Source: Sulfitobacter sp. DFL-14 (GTDB lineage: Bacteria > Pseudomonadota > Alphaproteobacteria > Rhodobacterales > Rhodobacteraceae). From it: a stretch of DNA of 64,000 nucleotides. The notes under the pieces are model-generated. The model saw nothing but the letters and a program-made list of their open reading frames with translations, had not been told where the DNA came from and searched no databases. Location: NCBI RefSeq assembly GCF_003335585.1, contig NZ_QBFD01000022.1, positions 427,468 through 491,467 of the forward strand. Direction: 5' to 3'. The stretch's first letter is position 1; each line of letters begins with the position of its first letter. Made by a program: the position numbers and the translations under genes. Shown here one piece after another: positions 14,718-24,883 of this stretch.

Positions 14718-15812
14718 TTATTGCGCGAGCCACGCCTGGAATTTCGCATCGATGTCGTCGCGATAGTCAGCCCAGAACTCGTAGTTGTAGAGGAAGGTGT
14801 TGCCAGCGTTTGCCGGATCGGTCGGCATGTGCTGCTTCATGTCCTCGGGCACCAGCGGTGCGGACGACAGGCGTGCCGGACCGTAGGAGATGTACTTGGC
14901 CTGATCGGCCAGACGCTGGGTGTCGGTGGCGAACTTGATGAAGTCCTTCACGCGGTTCAGGCGCGCCTCGTCCAGGCCTTCGGGGATGATCCAGCCATCC
15001 AGGTCAAAGACCTGAGCGTCCCACATCATGCCGACGGGCTGGTTCTGCTCTTCGATGACAGAGAACAGGCGACCGTTGTAGGTGGAGCCCATGAAGACTT
15101 CGCCGTCCGCCAGAAGCTGCGGCGTATCCGCACCGGCCGACCACCAGATCACGTTGTCCTTGATGGTGTCGAGCTTGGCCAGCGCCTTCTCCTGACCTTC
15201 CGGTGTCGCCAGCACGTCATAGACTTCGTCCTTGGCAACGCCGTCACACAGCAGCGCCCATTCCATGTTGTTGATCGGGCGCTTTTCCAGCGCACGCTTG
15301 CCGGGATAGGTTTCCAGGTCGAACACCGAGCAGATTTCGCTGGGCGCCGCAGCACCTTCGGGCACCATGTCTGTGCGGTAGCCGAATGTGGTCGAATAGA
15401 CGATCTGCGGGATGTAGCAGTCGGAGACGATCAGGTCGCCGAAGTCATCTTCTGCGGATGTGCCGTCAGCGCCTTCGGCCAGCAGCTCATTGGGTTCGTA
15501 TTCCATCGCCAGGCCTTCGTCGCAGAGGCGAATGGCGTCAGATGCCACCACGTCAACGAGATCCCAGGTGATGTTGCCCGCTTCGTTCATCGCGCGCAGC
15601 TTGGCCACGGCTTCATTGGAGCTTTCATCCCATACGACATTCACTTCGGGGTGCAGCTCTTGATAGGGCTCAACATAGGCCTTCAACTGGCTGTTCTGAT
15701 AAGCCCCGCCCCAGGACACGATGGTCATGTCGTTGGACATTTCCTGTGCCAGGGCAACGCCTGCGACTGCGCTGAGCGCCGTCGAAGTTAGTAGGATTTT
15801 GGTGAATTTCAT
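14718..15812 (-). CDS. Periplasmic substrate-binding protein, PotD-like
   Basis: The 364-aa protein starts with a typical Sec signal peptide (hydrophobic core LLTSTALSAVAG, cleavage after ALA near residue 22). The mature part has the extracellular solute-binding type 1 pattern: TIVSWGGAYQ near 30, WDLVDVVASDAIRLCDEGL near 100, YNGRLFSVIEEQNQPVG near 265. I chose the ATG at 15812 because of GGGAGA upstream and the signal peptide; an ORF from 15863 would add 17 residues in front of it. It sits between the ATPase gene and the permease genes and delivers the substrate to them. Confidence 0.9.
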   Translation of the reverse strand: MKFTKILLTSTALSAVAGVALAQEMSNDMTIVSWGGAYQNSQLKAYVEPYQELHPEVNVVWDESSNEAVAKLRAMNEAGNITWDLVDVVASDAIRLCDEGLAMEYEPNELLAEGADGTSAEDDFGDLIVSDCYIPQIVYSTTFGYRTDMVPEGAAAPSEICSVFDLETYPGKRALEKRPINNMEWALLCDGVAKDEVYDVLATPEGQEKALAKLDTIKDNVIWWSAGADTPQLLADGEVFMGSTYNGRLFSVIEEQNQPVGMMWDAQVFDLDGWIIPEGLDEARLNRVKDFIKFATDTQRLADQAKYISYGPARLSSAPLVPEDMKQHMPTDPANAGNTFLYNYEFWADYRDDIDAKFQAWLAQ

Positions 15813-15924
15813 TTGGTATTCTCCCAATTTTCTTCCCGTTTTTTCAAGTAAGGCCAATAACAACGGGTTTAGTTACGGACTTCGTGTTCATCGCGGGCTT
15901 GCGCCCGCGACATGACACGCGCGC

Positions 15925-17025
15925 CTATGCGTCCAGCGCGCGGCAATCTTCTGCCTGCCAGCCGATCTCGACGGTCTGGCCCGGCTCCAAGCGCACCTGG
16001 TCGGGCGCATTGCGTGTCTTGACGATGAAGGAATCGTTCCCCGCGACCCTGAGCCGGGTGCGGAAAATGTCCCCCATGTAGATGAATTCGAGCACCTCGG
16101 CCTGCAACGTATGCGCGCCGGGGTTGAGACGCTCCATGTTGAACTCGACCCTTTCGGGCCGGATCGACAGCTGCGTGCGCTCGCCTGCCTTGTCCACGTT
16201 GACGGGCATCGCGTCGATCAGGCTGCCATCGTCCAGCTTGACGACTGCCAGCCCGTCCTTGATCTCCTTGACCTCGCCCTGCAGCGTGTTGTTCTCGCCG
16301 ATGAACTGCGCCACGAAACTGTTGCAGGGTTTCTCATACAGCTCGTCCGGCGGGGCAAGCTGCTGGATGCGCCCGTCTTCAAAGACCGCAACGCGGTCCG
16401 ACATGGTCAGCGCCTCGGTCTGGTCGTGGGTCACATAGACCACGGTGATGCCGAGGTTGTCGGCGATGTGCTTGATTTCAAACTGCATATGCTCGCGCAG
16501 CTGCTTGTCAAGCGCGCCCAATGGTTCGTCCATCAGCACCAGATCGGGTTCAAAGACCAGTGCCCGTGCCAGCGCCACGCGCTGCTGCTGACCACCCGAA
16601 AGTTGCGCGGGACGACGGCCGCCGAAGCGTTCCATCTGCACCATGCCAAGGGCGCGCGCGACTTTCTCTTCGCGCTCGGACTTGCCCATCTTGCGCACTT
16701 CCAGCGGGAAGCTGAGGTTCTCTGCAATCGTCATATGCGGGAACAGCGCGTAGTTCTGGAACACCATGCCGATGCCGCGCTTGTGGGGCGAGATGTTGTT
16801 GATCGGCTTGCCATCCAGCAGGATGTCGCCATGGGTCGCCGTCTCGAACCCGGCCAGCATCATCAGGCATGTGGTCTTGCCGGACCCCGATGGCCCGAGC
16901 ATTGTCAGGAATTCGCCCTTGCCTATCGACAAGTTCAGGTCTTTGACCACAAGCGTTTCGCCATCGTAACTTTTCTGTACGTGATCGAACACGACGAAAT
17001 CGCCGCCAGTGGCTTTCTCAGACAA
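15925..17025 (-). CDS. ABC transporter ATPase, PotA-like
   Basis: The 366-aa protein has Walker A GPSGSGKTT near 46, Q loop FQNYALFPHM, signature [15 protein letters not shown], Walker B LVLMDEPLGALD, H loop VTHDQ, and a C-terminal TOBE domain from about 285 (LSIRPERVEFN). It powers import through the two permeases encoded downstream. The gene order ATPase, binding protein, PotB-like, PotC-like is complete. It lies 152 bp after the aminotransferase gene; nothing notable is seen in that gap. Confidence 0.92.
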   Translation of the reverse strand: MSEKATGGDFVVFDHVQKSYDGETLVVKDLNLSIGKGEFLTMLGPSGSGKTTCLMMLAGFETATHGDILLDGKPINNISPHKRGIGMVFQNYALFPHMTIAENLSFPLEVRKMGKSEREEKVARALGMVQMERFGGRRPAQLSGGQQQRVALARALVFEPDLVLMDEPLGALDKQLREHMQFEIKHIADNLGITVVYVTHDQTEALTMSDRVAVFEDGRIQQLAPPDELYEKPCNSFVAQFIGENNTLQGEVKEIKDGLAVVKLDDGSLIDAMPVNVDKAGERTQLSIRPERVEFNMERLNPGAHTLQAEVLEFIYMGDIFRTRLRVAGNDSFIVKTRNAPDQVRLEPGQTVEIGWQAEDCRALDA

Positions 17026-17177
17026 ATCGCACCTCCCCAGGTGTTATGTTTGTTCCCGCCAATACAGCGAGTGTTTCCGCCATTTTGGCAGGTTGGCTTT
17101 TAGACAACCACATGCCTCAGGGCTTTGCAACCGGGCAGGTGTGACAAGATACGCTCTGGGGAAAGTGCGATTATTCT

Positions 17178-18554
17178 TTATGCAACGCCTATGGCCTCAA
17201 CGACCGCTTGGGTTGTTTTTGCGACAATCTCGTCCGCTTCCGCTTCGGTCAGACAGAAGGGTGGCGCAAAACCGATGATGTCGCTTTGCGGCATCGCCCG
17301 CCCGATGACACCGCTTGAGAGCAGCGCTGCCGCCACCTGTGGGCCGATTTTCTTGGCCGGATCATAAAATACCCGGTCGCCCCGATTCTCGACCAGTTCC
17401 ACGGCACAGAGCATCCCGGCACCCCGGATGTCGCCCACATGCGGGTGGTCGCCAAGGGCCTCCTGCATCTTGCGGTGCAGATAGGGCCCTACGGTGGCGG
17501 CATTCTCTACCAGTTTCTGATCCTCGATCACCTGCAGGTTTGCGACCCCTGCCGCTGCCCCGATGGGATGCGCGGAATAGGTCCAGCCGTGGCCAAGCGG
17601 GCCGTTTTCATCCGTGCCCTGCTCAAGCACCTTCCAGACCCGGTCGGACACGATGGAACCCGACAGCGGCGCATAGGCCGAGGTGAGGCCTTTCGCGATG
17701 GTGATGAAATCGGGTTTCAGCCCGTAATGATCGGAGCCGAACATGGTGCCCAGACGGCCAAAGCCCGTCACGACCTCATCGGCAATCAGCGCGATGTCGT
17801 GCTTTTGCAGCACCGCCTGGATGGCATCCCAATAGCCTTCCGGCGGCGGCACGATGCCCCCGGTGCCCAGAACCGGCTCCCCGATGAACGCCGCGATGGT
17901 GTCGGCCCCCTCCCGGTCGATGATCGCCTCCAGGTCGGCCACGCAATGGGCCACGAACTCCGCCTCGGTCTGGTCGAGGTTCTCGCGGCGGAAGAAGTCC
18001 GGCGCCACTGTATGCAGGACCCCCGCCATCGGCAGATCGAACTTGGCGTGGAACAGCCCCAGCCCGGTCAGCGAGCCGGTCATCAGGCCCGATCCGTGGT
18101 AGCCGCGCCAGCGGCTGATGATCTTTTTCTTCTGCGGCCGACCCAGGATGTTGTTGTAGTACCAGAGCAGCTTGATGTTGGTCTCGTTCGCGTCCGATCC
18201 GCCAAGCCCGAAATAGACCTTCGACATATGCGCAGGCGCGCGTTCCATCACCATCCGGGCCAGCGTGATCGCGGCCTCGGTCCCGTGACCGGCGTAGGAA
18301 TGGTAGTAGCTCAGTTCATGTGCCTGAGCGGCGATGGCATCGGTGATCGCGCGCTGGCCATAGCCCGCGTTCACGCAATAGAGCCCGGCGAACCCGTCGA
18401 GGAACCGGTTGCCGTCACGGTCGATGATGTGACTGCCCTCGGCCCCCTTGATGATCCGCGCCGGGCTTTCGCCGCGCGCATGCTGCGCCAGATGTGTGGA
18501 CGGGTGAAAGAAATTCTCGCGATCCCATTTGTCCAATACGTCGTTCGTCAGCAT
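17178..18554 (-). CDS. Class III PLP-dependent aminotransferase
   Basis: The 458-aa enzyme has the class III layout: HPSTHLAQH near 17, GLYCVNAGYG near 57, GSDANETNIK near 120, YHGSG near 150, LIADEVVTGFGR near 248, the PLP-lysine motif TIAKGLTSAYAPL near 275, and TYSAHPIG near 310. It resembles omega-transaminases that use pyruvate as acceptor. The start at 18554 excludes 42 unrelated residues of a longer frame. It lies 13 bp after the creatinase gene and is co-oriented with the transporter. With the ectoine-hydrolase-like gene nearby, a role on diaminobutyrate is possible; the substrate is not fixed by the sequence. Confidence 0.88.
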   Translation of the reverse strand: MLTNDVLDKWDRENFFHPSTHLAQHARGESPARIIKGAEGSHIIDRDGNRFLDGFAGLYCVNAGYGQRAITDAIAAQAHELSYYHSYAGHGTEAAITLARMVMERAPAHMSKVYFGLGGSDANETNIKLLWYYNNILGRPQKKKIISRWRGYHGSGLMTGSLTGLGLFHAKFDLPMAGVLHTVAPDFFRRENLDQTEAEFVAHCVADLEAIIDREGADTIAAFIGEPVLGTGGIVPPPEGYWDAIQAVLQKHDIALIADEVVTGFGRLGTMFGSDHYGLKPDFITIAKGLTSAYAPLSGSIVSDRVWKVLEQGTDENGPLGHGWTYSAHPIGAAAGVANLQVIEDQKLVENAATVGPYLHRKMQEALGDHPHVGDIRGAGMLCAVELVENRGDRVFYDPAKKIGPQVAAALLSSGVIGRAMPQSDIIGFAPPFCLTEAEADEIVAKTTQAVVEAIGVA

Positions 18555-18567
18555 GTTGCGCGTCCTT

Positions 18568-19788
18568 CTATGCGTCGATGATGTTCGCTTCCGGGCCATA
18601 GGCGAATTTGGTGATATTCTCGACCCCGTTGCCGCCGACCACAAGGATGTCGTGCTCGCGGTAGCCACCCGCCCCGGCAATGCCCTGCGGCACCCAGATC
18701 ATCGGCTCCATCGACACCACCATGCCCGGCTCCAGAACGGTATCAATATCCTCACGCAGTTCCAACCCCGCCTCCCGGCCATAGTAATGCGACAGGATGC
18801 CGAAGGAATGGCCGTAGCCGAAGGATCGGTATTGCAGCAGACCCTGATCCGCGAAGAAGCGGTTGATCTCGTCGCAGATGCCCGAACAGGTCGCACCGGG
18901 GCGGATCAGCGACAGGCCCAGCTCATGCGCCGCCACATTCGCCTCCCACATCCTGCGGCTGGCCTTGTCCGGTTCGCCCAGAAACAAGGTGCGTTCCAAA
19001 GCGGTATAATAGCCCGAGATCATCGGAAAGGTATTGAGGCTGAGGATATCGCCCCGCTCCAGTTTACGTGTCGTGACTGGGTTATGCGCCCCGTCGGTGT
19101 TCAGCCCCGACTGAAACCACACCCAGCTGTCGCGCAATTCGCTGTCGGGATGGGCGCGGGCAATCTCAAGCTCCATCGCGTTGCGCCCGGCCATGGCCAC
19201 GTCGATCTCCCTTGTACCTGCCCTGATCGCAGCGCGGATCGCCTCGCCGCCATGGTCGGCAATGCGCGCGCCTTCACGGATCAGGGCAATTTCCTCCTCG
19301 GATTTTATCATCCGCGCGGCCATGGTTTCGCCCGCGATATCCACCAGCTCGGGCGCGCCCAGCATCTCGGCCAGCGTGTCGCGCGCGGCGAGGGTCAGGT
19401 GATCGGCCTCTACCCCCAGTCGCCCCGCGCCGCCGATCAACCCCGCCACCGCACGCCAGTAGTTGTTCCGCGCCCAGTCGGTGTAGATGACATTATCGCC
19501 ATGCGACCGACGCCAGGGCTGCCCCGCGTCGATATTGGCGCTGACGGTGGTGCAGGCATCATGCGTCACGACGCACCCGTAAGGCCGCCCGAAGCTGCAA
19601 TAGAGAAACCCCGAGTAGTAGGCGATGTTGTGCATCGACGTCAGCAGCACCGCGGGAATGTCCCGCGCCGCCATGATCTTGCGCAGCCGGGACAGCCGCC
19701 GGTCATATTCGGCCGCCGAAAAAGGCAGCGGTGCCTTGTCGCCGTTGTGGCTGGTGAAGGTCTGCGGGCGGTTGGAAAGGTCAGGCAT
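18568..19788 (-). CDS. Creatinase (creatine amidinohydrolase), M24 family
   Basis: Creatinase cleaves creatine to sarcosine and urea. The 406-aa protein closely matches the Pseudomonas enzyme in long stretches I recall: YYSGFLYCSFGRPYG, ANIDAGQPWRR, FQSGLNTDGAHNPVTTRK with the active-site His, TALERTLFLG, YGHSFG.LSHYYGREAGLEL, and VSMEPMIW. Length is also as expected. The ATG at 19788 has GAGG 8 nt upstream and starts the homology; a longer frame to 20007 is spurious. It heads the minus-strand unit with the aminotransferase and ABC importer and is divergent from a second M24 enzyme. Confidence 0.88.
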   Translation of the reverse strand: MPDLSNRPQTFTSHNGDKAPLPFSAAEYDRRLSRLRKIMAARDIPAVLLTSMHNIAYYSGFLYCSFGRPYGCVVTHDACTTVSANIDAGQPWRRSHGDNVIYTDWARNNYWRAVAGLIGGAGRLGVEADHLTLAARDTLAEMLGAPELVDIAGETMAARMIKSEEEIALIREGARIADHGGEAIRAAIRAGTREIDVAMAGRNAMELEIARAHPDSELRDSWVWFQSGLNTDGAHNPVTTRKLERGDILSLNTFPMISGYYTALERTLFLGEPDKASRRMWEANVAAHELGLSLIRPGATCSGICDEINRFFADQGLLQYRSFGYGHSFGILSHYYGREAGLELREDIDTVLEPGMVVSMEPMIWVPQGIAGAGGYREHDILVVGGNGVENITKFAYGPEANIIDA

Positions 19789-19973
19789 CGAAGTATCCTC
19801 AATTGGATCGGACGCGCAGGGCGCGGCCAGGTCAAAGAAAATATCCGGGCGTACAGGATGGGGAAAATGGCCGGAAACTGCGACGCCATCGCGGGCCATA
19901 TACGAACTGGCTAATGTATTGTATGCCGACCTGTCAACGCGTAGCCTCCGCTGACAATTGCAGGAGGCCCCCC

Positions 19974-21161
19974 TTGACCCTGACCGATCCAACGCCGTTT
20001 TCACCACAGGAATATGAGCGCCGCCTGAACCTGACCCGTGCCGCCATGGCGCGCGCCGGGATCGACGTGCTGATTGCCACCGATCCGTCGAACCAGGCCT
20101 GGCTGACGGGCTATGACGGCTGGTCCTTCTACGTCCATCAGGCCGTGATCCTGCCCATTGACGGCACGCCCTTCTGGTGGGGCCGCAGGCAGGACAGCAA
20201 CGGCGCCCTGCGCACGGTGAACCGGGCCGTCACGGATGTGGAATTCTACACCGATGATTTTGTTCAATCGACAGAGCGTCACCCGATGCAGGATCTCTCC
20301 ACCAAGCTAGCGGCGCGCGGGCTGGCACGGGGGCGGATCGGCGTCGAGATGGACAATTACTACTTCTCCGCCAAGGCCTATACGACCCTTGTCACCGCCC
20401 TGCCCGACGCGACAATCGTCGATGCCACGGCCCTGGTGAACTGGCAACGCGCCGTCAAGTCGGAGGAAGAGCTGACTTTCATGCGCAGGGCCGCGACGAT
20501 CACCGAAAAGATCATCCAGCTGGCCATCGACCGCGCCGCCCCCGGCCTGCGCAAGAACGAACTCGCGGCAGAGATCATGGCATCGGGCATTACCGGCGTT
20601 GGCGAAACCTGGGGCGATTACCCCGCGATCGTGCCGCTGATGCCCTCCGGCACCGACGCTGCCGCCCCGCATCTGACCTGGAACGGCGATGTGATGAAGA
20701 CGGGCGAGGTGACCTTCTTTGAACTCGCCGGTTGCTACCGCCGCTATCATGTGCCGCTGTCACGCTCTGTCATGCTCGGCACCCCGCCCGACCACATCAA
20801 ACGCGGCGAAGAAGCGCTGATCGAGGGGCTGGAGGCCGGGCTGGACAAGGCGCGCGCAGGCAACCGGACCCAGGATGTCGCCAACGCCCTTGGCGCCGCG
20901 ATGGACAAGGCCGGCATCGAACGCGGCGCGCGCTGTGGCTATTCCATCGGCCTCAGCTACCCGCCCGACTGGGGCGAACGCACCATGTCGCTGCGCCCCG
21001 AGGACGAAAGCGTGCTGAAACCCGGCATGACCTTCCATTTCATGCCCGGTCTCTGGATGGACGACTGGGGGCTGGAGATCACGGAAAGCATCCTGATCAC
21101 CGAAGACGGCCCGGCGCAGCCCTTCTGCGGCATCGAACGCAAGCTCTTCATCAAGGACTGA
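19974..21161 (+). CDS. doeA: Ectoine hydrolase-like M24 enzyme (DoeA/EutD)
   Basis: DoeA opens the ectoine ring to N-acetyl-diaminobutyrate. The 395-aa protein matches DoeA of Halomonas as I recall it: DVLIATDPSNQAWLTGYDGW, RQDSNGA, GVEMDNYYFSAKAY, ALVNWQRAVKSEEE, GDYPAIVPLMPSG.DAAAPHLTWN, GYSIG.SYPPDWGERTMSL, and GLWMDDWGLEITE. No ATG fits; a TTG at 19974 preceded by AGGAGG at 19962-19967 is the best start. The upstream gap of about 185 bp carries CATATAC and GTATTGTATG half-sites near 19907-19925. The next gene is an ArgE-family deacetylase, a plausible second step. Confidence 0.82.
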   Translation: MTLTDPTPFSPQEYERRLNLTRAAMARAGIDVLIATDPSNQAWLTGYDGWSFYVHQAVILPIDGTPFWWGRRQDSNGALRTVNRAVTDVEFYTDDFVQSTERHPMQDLSTKLAARGLARGRIGVEMDNYYFSAKAYTTLVTALPDATIVDATALVNWQRAVKSEEELTFMRRAATITEKIIQLAIDRAAPGLRKNELAAEIMASGITGVGETWGDYPAIVPLMPSGTDAAAPHLTWNGDVMKTGEVTFFELAGCYRRYHVPLSRSVMLGTPPDHIKRGEEALIEGLEAGLDKARAGNRTQDVANALGAAMDKAGIERGARCGYSIGLSYPPDWGERTMSLRPEDESVLKPGMTFHFMPGLWMDDWGLEITESILITEDGPAQPFCGIERKLFIKD

Positions 21162-21163
21162 CC

Positions 21164-22321
21164 ATGCGACCTCTCGACACCACCACGGCAATCCTGTCCG
21201 ATCTCATCGGCTATCCCACCGTCTCCTCGGACAGCAACCTTGCGATCATCGACGATCTGGCCGCGCGTCTGGAAGACGCAGGCGCGCGGGTGGATGTGTA
21301 TCACGACGACAGCGGGGCCAAGGCCAACCTTTATGCCACCATGGGTCCGGAAGTGCCGGGGGGCATCCTGCTGGCCGGACATACGGATGTGGTGCCGATC
21401 ACCGATCAGATCTGGGCGAGCAATCCCTTTGCCATGACCGAACGGGACGGTCGCCTGTACGGGCGCGGCACCTGCGACATGAAGGGCTTTATCGCCGCCA
21501 CTGTCGCCCTTGCCCCCCTGTTTGCGGCGAAAGCCACCCGCCGTCCCGTTCACTTTGCATTCACCTATGACGAGGAAACCGGCTGCCTGGGCGCCAAGGC
21601 GCTGGCCGACCAACTGGCAACGCGCTCCGACCGCCCGTCGCTTGCCATCATCGGTGAACCCACCGAAATGCGGGTGATCGAGGGCCACAAGGGCTGCTGC
21701 GAATATTCCACGCATTTCACCGGGCGCGAGGGCCACGGCTCCCTGCCCCACCTTGGCGTGAACGCGGTGGAATACGCCGTGCGCTACATCACCCGGCTGA
21801 TGGAGCTGAACGACGAACTGAAAGCCCGCGCGCCTGCGGGCAGCGCCTTTGATCCGCCGCACAGCACCATCAACGTCGGCTCGCTGCACGGGGGCGTGGC
21901 GCACAACGTGATACCGGGGTTTGCATCGGTGGAATGGGACATGCGCCCGGTCCAATCCGCCGATTTCCACCACATCAACAAGACAATGCAGGACTATGCC
22001 TCCATGGTCCTGCTGCCGCGGATGCGCGCGGTCTGGCCGGACGCCGATATCGTCACCGAAATCGTTGGCGAAACCATCGGGCTTGAGGTCATGGCCGAGA
22101 ACGCCGCCCGTGACCTGGTAATGGCGCTGACCGGCGCGAACGGGACCGATGTGGTGTCTTTCGGGACGGAGGCGGGTATTTTCCAGCAGCTTGGCATGGC
22201 CGCCGTTGTCTGCGGGCCGGGGTCCATCGAACAGGCCCACAAACCCGACGAATACGTCGCGATCAGCGAACTTGCCGCCTGCATCGACATGCTGGAAGGG
22301 CTGGCAGACCGTTTGGGGTAG
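21164..22321 (+). CDS. argE: M20 deacetylase, ArgE family (acetylornithine or acetyl-diaminobutyrate)
   Basis: The 385-aa protein has M20 metallopeptidase motifs: LAGHTDVVP near 67, GRGTCDMKGF near 100, TYDEETGCLGAK near 128, GEPTEM near 155, and a dimerisation lid with EGHGSLP. The family deacetylates N-acetyl amino acids. It starts 2 nt after the stop of the ectoine-hydrolase-like gene, so co-translation is likely. In this context it could deacetylate N-acetyl-2,4-diaminobutyrate, taking the role of DoeB; that is inference. A longer frame from 20732 is an overlap artefact. Confidence 0.83.
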   Translation: MRPLDTTTAILSDLIGYPTVSSDSNLAIIDDLAARLEDAGARVDVYHDDSGAKANLYATMGPEVPGGILLAGHTDVVPITDQIWASNPFAMTERDGRLYGRGTCDMKGFIAATVALAPLFAAKATRRPVHFAFTYDEETGCLGAKALADQLATRSDRPSLAIIGEPTEMRVIEGHKGCCEYSTHFTGREGHGSLPHLGVNAVEYAVRYITRLMELNDELKARAPAGSAFDPPHSTINVGSLHGGVAHNVIPGFASVEWDMRPVQSADFHHINKTMQDYASMVLLPRMRAVWPDADIVTEIVGETIGLEVMAENAARDLVMALTGANGTDVVSFGTEAGIFQQLGMAAVVCGPGSIEQAHKPDEYVAISELAACIDMLEGLADRLG

Positions 22322-22584
22322 TGTCGCATCGGCATCGCCCGGCTGTCGGCACAGCGACAACTTCAGCCGTGCCAATGGGCGCATGCATAGCACCCTTGCG
22401 CTTGTATTCCCGCCCCGGCAGGTTGTAAGTGGCCCGCAATTGCCTATTTCCCTGAGGGCCGCCGAAACGCGGGTCCAGCCACCGTGGCACGAAACAAACC
22501 CAATCATGTGTCAGGTGTCGCCTTGATCCATTTCCAGATTCACACCCCGGCCCGCCCCGACGCGGGGCATGCGGGAACAGGCCG

Positions 22585-23598
22585 ATGACACGGGTACTTG
22601 TCACCGGCACCGCCGGCTTCATCGGCTTTCACCTTGCCCGCCGCCTGCTGGCCGAAGGGTTCGAGGTGCAGGGCTATGACGCGCTGACCGATTATTACGA
22701 CGTCACGCTGAAGGAAAAGCGCCACGAGATGCTGCTGGAGAACCCCGCGTTCTCGGCCACGGTGGGCAAACTGGAAGACGAGGAGCTGCTGTGGTCCGTA
22801 GCCGAGGCGTTCCAGCCCGAGATCATCGTGCATCTCGCCGGACAGGCCGGCGTGCGCTATTCGCTGGAAAACCCGCGCGCCTATCTCGACAGCAATGTGA
22901 TCGGCACGTTCAACGTGATGGAAGCGGCGCGCAAGCTGAAGGTCAGACATCTGCTGATGGCCTCGACCTCTTCGGTCTATGGCGCCAACGAAGAAATGCC
23001 CTTTGCCGAGATGGACAGGACCGAGACCCAGCTGACAATCTATGCCGCCACCAAGAAGGCGAATGAGAACATGGGCCATGCCTATGCCCATCTGCATGAC
23101 CTGCCGACGACGATGTTCCGCTTTTTCACGGTTTACGGCACCTGGGGGCGGCCCGACCTTGCGCTGTTCAAATTCGTGGATGCCATTCTGGATGGCCGGC
23201 CCATCGACATCTACAACCACGGCGACATGTTCCGCGACTTTACCTTTGTCGACGACCTGGTGCGTGGCATCATGCTGCTGATGGAGGCGGTGCCGCAGCG
23301 GCCCGCCAGCAAGGACGACATTCCCGAATGGGACAGCCTGTCGCCGGTGGCGCCTTTCCGGGTGGTGAATATCGGCAATTCGCAAAAGGTGCGCCTGCTG
23401 GATTTCATCGACGCGATCGAGGCCGAACTGGGCATCGAGGCCAAGCGCAACTACATGCCGATGCAGACCGGCGACGTGCCCGCGACCTGGGCCAATGCGG
23501 AGCTGCTGCGCAACCTCACCGGCTACCAGCCCCGGACAGATGTGCGTGACGGCATCGCGCAGTTCGTGGCATGGTTCCGCGACTATTACGGCAGGTAA
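22585..23598 (+). CDS. NAD-dependent sugar-nucleotide epimerase, UDP-glucuronate 4-epimerase type
   Basis: The 337-aa short-chain dehydrogenase-type protein has the Rossmann motif [14 protein letters not shown] near 8, the active-site STSSVYG and YAATKKANE (YxxxK near 150), and [13 protein letters not shown]. This combination is typical of UDP-glucuronate 4-epimerases that make UDP-galacturonate for surface polysaccharides. It forms a pair with the nucleotide-sugar dehydrogenase 10 bp downstream. The 263-bp gap before it holds nothing I can identify. Confidence 0.86.
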   Translation: MTRVLVTGTAGFIGFHLARRLLAEGFEVQGYDALTDYYDVTLKEKRHEMLLENPAFSATVGKLEDEELLWSVAEAFQPEIIVHLAGQAGVRYSLENPRAYLDSNVIGTFNVMEAARKLKVRHLLMASTSSVYGANEEMPFAEMDRTETQLTIYAATKKANENMGHAYAHLHDLPTTMFRFFTVYGTWGRPDLALFKFVDAILDGRPIDIYNHGDMFRDFTFVDDLVRGIMLLMEAVPQRPASKDDIPEWDSLSPVAPFRVVNIGNSQKVRLLDFIDAIEAELGIEAKRNYMPMQTGDVPATWANAELLRNLTGYQPRTDVRDGIAQFVAWFRDYYGR

Positions 23599-23608
23599 GG
23601 TGGCCAGG

Positions 23609-24883
23609 ATGGGTGCCGGGGCGGAAAAGATCGCGATCATCGGACTGGGCTATGTCGGCCTGCCGCTCGCCGTGGCCTTTGGCAGGCAGCGCCCCGTGGT
23701 CGGCTTTGACATCAGCGCCGCGAGGATCGCGGACCTGCGCGCGGGCCGTGACCGTACGCGCGAGACCTCGGCAGAGGAGCTGGCAGGGGCGCGGCACCTC
23801 AGCTTTGCAACCGATCCGGCAGAAATTGCCGATTGCACCATCTACATCGTTACCGTGCCCACCCCCATCGACGCCCACAAGCGCCCAGATCTGGGGCCCC
23901 TGCGTGGTGCCGCAGAGACCGTCAGCCGGGTGCTGAAACCCGGCGACCTCGTGATATTCGAAAGCACGGTCTATCCCGGTGCGACCGAAGAAGACTGCGT
24001 GCCGATCCTCGAACGTGGCTCCGGCCTGCGGTTCAACGTCGATTTCTTCTGCGGCTACAGCCCCGAGCGGATCAATCCCGGCGACAAGCTGCATCGCCTG
24101 CCCGACATCCGCAAGGTCACCGCCGGTTCGACGTCCGAGGCGGCGGACCGCGTTGACACGCTTTATGCCCAGATCATCACCGCGGGCACCTACAAGGCCG
24201 AAAGCATCCGCGTGGCCGAAGCCGCGAAAGTGATCGAGAACACCCAGCGGGACCTGAACATCGCCCTGATGAATGAACTGGCGATCATCTTTGGCCGGAT
24301 GGGCATCGACACCGACGCGGTATTGCGCGCCGCCGGGACCAAGTGGAATTTCCTGCCCTTCAAACCCGGTCTGGTGGGCGGACATTGCATCGGGGTCGAT
24401 CCCTATTACCTGACCCACAAGGCCGAGCAACTGGGCTACGACCCCCAGATCATCCTGGCGGGGCGGCGGCTGAACGACGGGATGGGCGCCTATATGGCGG
24501 GCCAGCTGGTCAAGGCAATGATCAAGCGTGACATCGCCATCGGCGGCGCGCGTGTGCTGGTGCTGGGGCTGACCTTCAAGGAAAACTGCCCCGACCTGCG
24601 CAATACCCGCGTGATCGACCTGATCCGCGAATTGCGCGACTACGGCGCGGAGGTCGATGTGCATGACCCCTGGGTCGATCCGGCAGAAGCCCAGCGCGAA
24701 TTCGGCATCGACATGGTGCAAACCCCCGCCGAGGGCGCCTATGATGCGGTTGTCCTCGCCGTTGCCCATGCGGAGTTCAGCGAGGCCGGGGCCGCCGCCC
24801 TGCGCGCCCATGGCAAAGCTGCGCAGGTTTTCTACGACATCAAGAGCGTCTTTGGCCCCGGGGACAGCGACCTGCGGGTCTGA
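23609..24883 (+). CDS. Nucleotide-sugar dehydrogenase (TviB/WbpO-like)
   Basis: The 424-aa enzyme oxidises a UDP-sugar twice at C6. It has the NAD motif [10 protein letters not shown] near 12, TVPTPID near 88, ESTVYPG near 120, [10 protein letters not shown] near 150, the catalytic cysteine in [12 protein letters not shown] near 260, and [14 protein letters not shown] near 320. It is closer to UDP-N-acetylhexosamine dehydrogenases of the TviB/WbpO type than to simple UDP-glucose dehydrogenases. The ATG at 23609 is preferred; a GTG at 23600 is an alternative. With the epimerase it likely feeds capsule or lipopolysaccharide synthesis. Confidence 0.88.
   Translation: MGAGAEKIAIIGLGYVGLPLAVAFGRQRPVVGFDISAARIADLRAGRDRTRETSAEELAGARHLSFATDPAEIADCTIYIVTVPTPIDAHKRPDLGPLRGAAETVSRVLKPGDLVIFESTVYPGATEEDCVPILERGSGLRFNVDFFCGYSPERINPGDKLHRLPDIRKVTAGSTSEAADRVDTLYAQIITAGTYKAESIRVAEAAKVIENTQRDLNIALMNELAIIFGRMGIDTDAVLRAAGTKWNFLPFKPGLVGGHCIGVDPYYLTHKAEQLGYDPQIILAGRRLNDGMGAYMAGQLVKAMIKRDIAIGGARVLVLGLTFKENCPDLRNTRVIDLIRELRDYGAEVDVHDPWVDPAEAQREFGIDMVQTPAEGAYDAVVLAVAHAEFSEAGAAALRAHGKAAQVFYDIKSVFGPGDSDLRV

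Noticed and set aside
18568..19788. Creatinase gene as a generic Xaa-Pro peptidase
   Set aside because: The long matches around the active-site histidine and glutamates, and the full-length similarity to the Pseudomonas enzyme as I recall it, favour creatinase.
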